From the NCBI GenBank assembly GCA_023251595.1, contig JAHEYM010000163.1:1-8267 (forward strand): a stretch of 8,267 bases of DNA. The letters are read 5' to 3'. Shown one piece after another: positions 4,510 to 8,267 of the stretch. The position numbers and the translations under genes are program-made. Each line of letters opens with the position of its first letter. The stretch's first letter is position 1. Source of the stretch: Bacteroidota bacterium. Lineage in GTDB: Bacteria > Bacteroidota > Bacteroidia > AKYH767-A > JABDAW01. Below the pieces are notes generated by a model. It worked only from the letters and a program-made list of their open reading frames with translations, was not told where the DNA came from and did no database searches.

Positions 4510-6567
4510 ATGAAAAGGCAACGTCAATCAAAACTATTTGAACCCGCTCTTGTAAAAGAGGCGTTTAAACAATCATTCATAAAACTCGACCCGAGAATTC
4601 TTTTTCGCAATCCGGTAATGTTCACTGTTGAAATCGGAACGGCGGTGATGCTTGGAGTTTGTGTATGGATTCTTATGGGAGAAAACACACAAGGTTCATT
4701 TGCATATAATTTTATTATATTCATTATTCTCCTTCTCACTGTCCTTTTTGCAAACTTTGCCGAAGCTATTGCAGAAGCAAGAGGAAAAGCACAGGCAGAT
4801 TCCTTGAGGAAAACGAGGGAGGATACACCTGCGAAATTAATTCAGCCGGTTGGTGAATTATATATGGATGAAATTATTGTTGTGAGTTCATCCAAACTTC
4901 AAAAAGACGATGTGTTTCTTTGTGAAGCCGGAGATATTATTCCAATGGATGGAGAAATTATCGAAGGTATTGCAACAATCGACGAGTCGGCGATCACGGG
5001 TGAATCAGCTCCCGTCATCCGTGAATCGGGTGGTGATAAATCGAGTGTAACAGGTGGTACAAAAGTTTTGTCTGATAAAATTAAAGTAAGAGTTACGGTT
5101 CAGCCCGGCGAATCTTTTCTCGATAAAATGATCGCTTTGGTTGAAGGAGCAAGCCGTCAGAAAACACCGAATGAAATTGCACTCACGATTTTGCTCGCAG
5201 GTTTCACACTCATCTTCATTATTGTATGTGTTACACTTGCACCATTCGCTGATTACGCCAAAACCTCGATTCCGATTTCCGCATATATATCTCTGTTTGT
5301 TTGTCTTATTCCTACCACAATCGGCGGATTATTATCCGCCATCGGCATCGCAGGAATGGACAGAGCACTGAGAGCGAATGTGATTGCAAAATCGGGTAAA
5401 GCTGTTGAAACTGCCGGAGATATTGATGTGTTGCTGTTGGATAAAACAGGAACAATCACGATAGGTAACAGAAAAGCAACAAATTTTTATCCTGCAAATG
5501 GAATAGATGAAAATGCATTCATAAAGGCTTGTGTTTTAGCTTCAAGAGCAGACGAAACACCGGAAGGAAAAAGCATAGTTGAATTGGCATATTCACGAGG
5601 TGTTCAAGCAGTAACACCACATGGCGAGGGACATAATGTAACATTCATTAAATTCACTGCAGAAACCCGGTCTTCAGGAATTGATTTTGAAAACACAAGA
5701 ATAAGAAAAGGTGCTTTTGATGCAATCAGAAATTTATGCAAACAAGCAGGAAATAATTTCCCGAACGAAACTGCAGAAAAGGTGAGGATTATTTCAAGTA
5801 ACGGGGGTACCCCACTTGTAGTTTCTGAAAATGAAAAAGTAACCGGCGTTATCGAATTACAGGATATAATTAAAACCGGAATTCATGAGCGCTTCGAGCG
5901 TCTCCGTAAAATGGGAATTAAAACGGTGATGGTTACAGGTGATAATCCACTTACTGCCAAATTTATTGCCGAGAAAGCCGGTGTGGATGATTTTATCGCG
6001 GAAGCAAAACCCGAAGATAAAATGAATTATATCCGGAAAGAACAGCAAGCCGGTAAATTAGTCGCAATGATGGGAGATGGAACAAACGATGCTCCTGCTC
6101 TGGCACAGGCCGATGTGGGTGTTGCAATGAACAGCGGAACAGCAGCAGCAAAAGAAGCCGGTAATATGGTGGATTTAGATAACGATCCGACTAAATTGAT
6201 CGAAGTCGTCGAAATTGGAAAGCAATTATTGATGACGAGAGGAACACTTACGACATTTTCAATTGCAAATGATGTGGCAAAATATTTTGCGATTGTACCC
6301 GCTCTCTTTATCTCATCAATTCCTGTCCTTCAATCTTTGAATATAATGGGACTTCATTCACCACAAAGTGCGATTTTATCGGCTGTAATATTTAACGCGA
6401 TTATTATTCCACTGCTGATTCCATTGGCATTGAAAGGTGTTGCTTATAAACCTATCGGTGCAAGCAGATTGCTGAGGAGAAATTTATTATATTATGGGTT
6501 AGGCGGAATCTTAATTCCATTCATCGGTATAAAATTAATTGATCTGGTCGTTGCTATGTTCGTTTAG
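4510..6567 (+). CDS. kdpB: KdpB, P-type ATPase catalytic subunit
   Basis: A 685-aa ATPase (E. coli 682 aa) that hydrolyses ATP to drive K+ import. I start it at the ATG at 4510, 10 nt after kdpA, giving MKRQRQSKLF as the N-terminus. The upstream TTG at 4489 would overlap kdpA and add no conserved sequence. Seen: membrane helices 1 and 2 at about residues 37-56 and 64-86, the actuator motif TGES with Ser166 (equivalent to Ser162 of E. coli, whose phosphorylation inhibits the pump), PTTIGG (268-273), the phosphorylated Asp311 in DKTGTIT, MVTGDNP (474-480) and the hinge motif GDGTNDAP (522-529). Asp588 and Lys591 in SIANDVAKYF correspond to the charged pair of helix M5 needed for transport. All catalytic residues are present. 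Confidence 0.98.
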   Translation: MKRQRQSKLFEPALVKEAFKQSFIKLDPRILFRNPVMFTVEIGTAVMLGVCVWILMGENTQGSFAYNFIIFIILLLTVLFANFAEAIAEARGKAQADSLRKTREDTPAKLIQPVGELYMDEIIVVSSSKLQKDDVFLCEAGDIIPMDGEIIEGIATIDESAITGESAPVIRESGGDKSSVTGGTKVLSDKIKVRVTVQPGESFLDKMIALVEGASRQKTPNEIALTILLAGFTLIFIIVCVTLAPFADYAKTSIPISAYISLFVCLIPTTIGGLLSAIGIAGMDRALRANVIAKSGKAVETAGDIDVLLLDKTGTITIGNRKATNFYPANGIDENAFIKACVLASRADETPEGKSIVELAYSRGVQAVTPHGEGHNVTFIKFTAETRSSGIDFENTRIRKGAFDAIRNLCKQAGNNFPNETAEKVRIISSNGGTPLVVSENEKVTGVIELQDIIKTGIHERFERLRKMGIKTVMVTGDNPLTAKFIAEKAGVDDFIAEAKPEDKMNYIRKEQQAGKLVAMMGDGTNDAPALAQADVGVAMNSGTAAAKEAGNMVDLDNDPTKLIEVVEIGKQLLMTRGTLTTFSIANDVAKYFAIVPALFISSIPVLQSLNIMGLHSPQSAILSAVIFNAIIIPLLIPLALKGVAYKPIGASRLLRRNLLYYGLGGILIPFIGIKLIDLVVAMFV

Positions 6568-6595
6568 ATCTGGTTCAATAAAAAAAACTAATAAA

Positions 6596-7159
6596 ATGAA
6601 AACAAATATTCTTCCTGCAATTAAACTCACAGTGTTCTGTATGTTGTTCTTCATGGGAATTTATCCTTTGTTGATGCTTGGAATTGCACAGCTCGCGCCT
6701 AATCATGGAAAAGGTTTTATGGTTGAAGCAAATGGAAAAAAATATTATGAAAATATAGCACAGAAATTTACGGATGATAAATATTTCTGGTCACGCCCCT
6801 CTGCCGTCGGATATAATGCAGCAGGCAGTGGTGGCAGTAATAAAGGTCCTTCCAATCCCGATTATTTAAAAGATGTGCAGGGCAGAATTGACACTTTTAT
6901 GCTCTCGAACCCCGGAATAAATAAATCAGATATTCCCTCCGAACTGGTGACTGCTTCCGGTAGCGGAGAAGATCCCAATTTGTCTGTGCAGGGCGCTATG
7001 GTTCAAATTCCAAGAATTGCAAAGGCGAGAAATATGGAGGAAAAAGATCTGAAATTATTGGTGGAAAAGAACATTGAAAAACCATTGCTGGGACTTTTTG
7101 GTACGGAAAAAGTAAATGTGTTAAAATTGAATATCGAATTGAATACCCTTAATAAATAA
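6596..7159 (+). CDS. kdpC: KdpC, accessory subunit of the K+-transporting ATPase
   Basis: A 187-aa protein (E. coli 190 aa) that joins KdpA and KdpB and is essential for pump activity. I start it at the ATG at 6596 (context aataaaATG), 28 nt after kdpB. The frame is open upstream to 6539, but that part overlaps kdpB and does not resemble KdpC. It has one N-terminal membrane helix (about residues 8-31), then a periplasmic domain. The family signature is clear: YFWSRPSAVGYNA (63-75), then GSGGSNKGPSNP and DVQGRI. Further on are SGSGEDPNLS (about 127-136) and IAKARNM, both conserved in KdpC, and the tail KPLLGLFG then VNVLKLN. Full length. The next gene starts 5 nt after its stop codon, so the two are probably translated together. 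Confidence 0.97.
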   Translation: MKTNILPAIKLTVFCMLFFMGIYPLLMLGIAQLAPNHGKGFMVEANGKKYYENIAQKFTDDKYFWSRPSAVGYNAAGSGGSNKGPSNPDYLKDVQGRIDTFMLSNPGINKSDIPSELVTASGSGEDPNLSVQGAMVQIPRIAKARNMEEKDLKLLVEKNIEKPLLGLFGTEKVNVLKLNIELNTLNK

Positions 7160-7164
7160 ATCGA

Positions 7165-7737
7165 ATGAAAAATATTTGTATAGTCTGTCTATTATTCATT
7201 TCACATACTGTGTTCGCACAGAGTGGAATCTATATGAGTTGGCAGGACTATCAGGCAGGTAAACTTTCAAATGTCCTGAATTGCGATTCTAAACCGGTAA
7301 AAATAAAATTGCACCACTTTTTCTCAAGCACATGTATATACATACAACAGGGTGAGCAGGAGGTAAGGTTCTGTAAGGATAGCATATTTGGGTATCGCGA
7401 TTGCGCCCAAAACACTTTCCGTTTTTATAAAACAAATGATGATGAATACCGAATCGTTGAAAATCAAAACATTGTCATTTATACTTCAGATATTCCTGTT
7501 ACAGATATTCCAGGGAAAACCATTAAACTAATTCCGGGTTGGTTTTTTAGCGCCTCAATCAGCTCGGATATACTCCCGCTTACAATAAATAATCTGAAAA
7601 GAGCATTTCCAAATAATCTTAAGTTCCATGATTTTCTCGATGTCGAATTTAATTCATCTCAAAATATTTCGGAATACGACACCATCCATAAAATGTATAA
7701 AGTAAATTATTTATTCAACAAATCAAAAAACCTATAA
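7165..7737 (+). CDS. Secreted four-cysteine protein of unknown function, kdp-linked
   Basis: A 190-aa protein with a typical Sec signal peptide (residues 1-18, hydrophobic CIVCLLFI core, likely cut after A18 in TVFAQ). There is no lipobox, so it is probably soluble in the periplasm. The mature part begins GIYMSWQDYQAGK and contains four cysteines (40, 57, 70, 80) that could form two disulfides. Other notable segments are KDSIFGYRDC (71-80), IVIYTSD, KLIPGWFF and, near the C-terminus, LPLTINNLKRAFPNN followed by KMYKVNYLF. I have an impression of uncharacterised Bacteroidota proteins with this layout, some near ion-transport genes, but know no function or family name. The start is the ATG at 7165, 5 nt after kdpC. 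A porin gene follows 17 nt downstream. A periplasmic role between porin and pump is plausible, not shown. Confidence 0.88.
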   Translation: MKNICIVCLLFISHTVFAQSGIYMSWQDYQAGKLSNVLNCDSKPVKIKLHHFFSSTCIYIQQGEQEVRFCKDSIFGYRDCAQNTFRFYKTNDDEYRIVENQNIVIYTSDIPVTDIPGKTIKLIPGWFFSASISSDILPLTINNLKRAFPNNLKFHDFLDVEFNSSQNISEYDTIHKMYKVNYLFNKSKNL

Positions 7738-7754
7738 AGTAAAAAACAACCGTT

Positions 7755-8267
7755 ATGAAAACACAAATTTTATTTGCATTATTTGCGGCGTCAGCTCTAA
7801 TTTCGAGAGCGCAGATAGGTGATTCAAAGGAATCGCAAGTTCCGTTCGATGGACAGGACCAAACCTGGCAAAACGGCAGCGACCACAGAGATTCTGCTGT
7901 ATTAACCAGTCAATATGTTACATGGGGAATTATGGTTGATGCGAATGCTACATATTCTTTCGCCAACCCCATCGATCATACCGTCGTGGGTTCGACTGCA
8001 CTTGCACGCGATAATGAAATGGAGGTTTCATGTGCAGCTATTGGTGGCGATTTTAGTTTCAATGGAGCGCGGGGAAGAATTATGACTCAATTCGGAACAC
8101 GCTCTACAGTTGTTCCCCGAAATGATTATAGCGTTTTTCGTGGTCAGTATGATCTTGCCAATGTATATAGATATATCAGCGAAGCCTATGGTGGATATCA
8201 TTTTAATAAAATGCATGGAATAAATGTTGATTTTGGAATGTTCATGTCATACATCGGACTTAATTCT
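7755..8267 (+). CDS. Outer-membrane beta-barrel porin, OmpL-like (BBP2 type), 3' end missing
   Basis: The first 171 codons of an outer-membrane protein; the frame is open to the last base of the window. It starts at the ATG at 7755 with a Sec signal peptide (MKTQILFALFAASALISRAQ, likely cut after the Ala before Gln20). The mature part has alternating beta-strand sequence with aromatic residues typical of a barrel. Segments include DQTWQNGSDHRDSAV, then FANPIDHTVVGSTALARDNE, RGRIMTQFGTR, and EAYGGYHFNKMHGINVDFG near the window end. This pattern resembles the putative OmpL-like beta-barrel porin-2 family of Bacteroidota. Its place 17 nt after the secreted protein puts it in the kdp operon. It may let K+ cross the outer membrane (inference). 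Full length cannot be judged. Confidence 0.85.
   Translation, partial: MKTQILFALFAASALISRAQIGDSKESQVPFDGQDQTWQNGSDHRDSAVLTSQYVTWGIMVDANATYSFANPIDHTVVGSTALARDNEMEVSCAAIGGDFSFNGARGRIMTQFGTRSTVVPRNDYSVFRGQYDLANVYRYISEAYGGYHFNKMHGINVDFGMFMSYIGLNS

Noticed and set aside
6539..6595. Longer KdpC starting inside kdpB
   Set aside because: The extra 19 residues overlap kdpB and would place non-family sequence before the normal N-terminal membrane helix.

Overview
The window reads as a member of the Bacteroidota. The DNA is AT-rich, and most start codons follow short A-rich leaders (for example aataaaATG) instead of Shine-Dalgarno sequences. Several proteins (a secreted 190-aa protein, an OmpL-like porin, a GxxExxY protein and a 93-aa helical protein) are of kinds I associate with this phylum. 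I cannot place it more finely. All genes lie on the + strand.

Region 1 (1-1668): the 3' part of a sigma-54-dependent NtrC/AtoC-type response regulator, followed 11 nt later by a GxxExxY protein of the PD-(D/E)XK nuclease-like superfamily. Region 2 (1669-2058) is non-coding and highly structured. It holds two near-identical long hairpins, each built from three ACATAG hexamers facing three CTATGT hexamers. The second hairpin ends in a T tract. A separate compact intrinsic terminator and a small perfect inverted repeat follow. Region 3 (2059-2340) encodes a 93-aa, probably helical protein of unknown function.

Region 4 (2457-8267) is a high-affinity potassium uptake operon, kdp. It begins with three very small single-span membrane proteins: a 27-aa protein, the 25-aa KdpF and a 36-aa protein. 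The large subunits follow: KdpA (K+ channel-like subunit), KdpB (P-type ATPase) and KdpC. After kdpC come a secreted four-cysteine protein and the first 171 codons of an outer-membrane beta-barrel porin, cut by the window edge. Gaps between genes are 5-28 nt and I see no terminator between them, so they are probably co-transcribed.

Taken together, this looks like an envelope-spanning potassium uptake module: a porin in the outer membrane, a secreted accessory protein, and KdpFABC with two extra micro-proteins in the inner membrane. The nearby regulator is of the sigma-54 enhancer-binding class, not the OmpR-like KdpE of E. coli. Its role in kdp control is inferred from position only, and no convincing sigma-54 promoter is visible. 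The GxxExxY gene with its hairpins looks like an accessory unit lodged between regulator and operon. The least described parts are the two unnamed micro-proteins, the secreted protein, the 93-aa protein and the hairpin pair.
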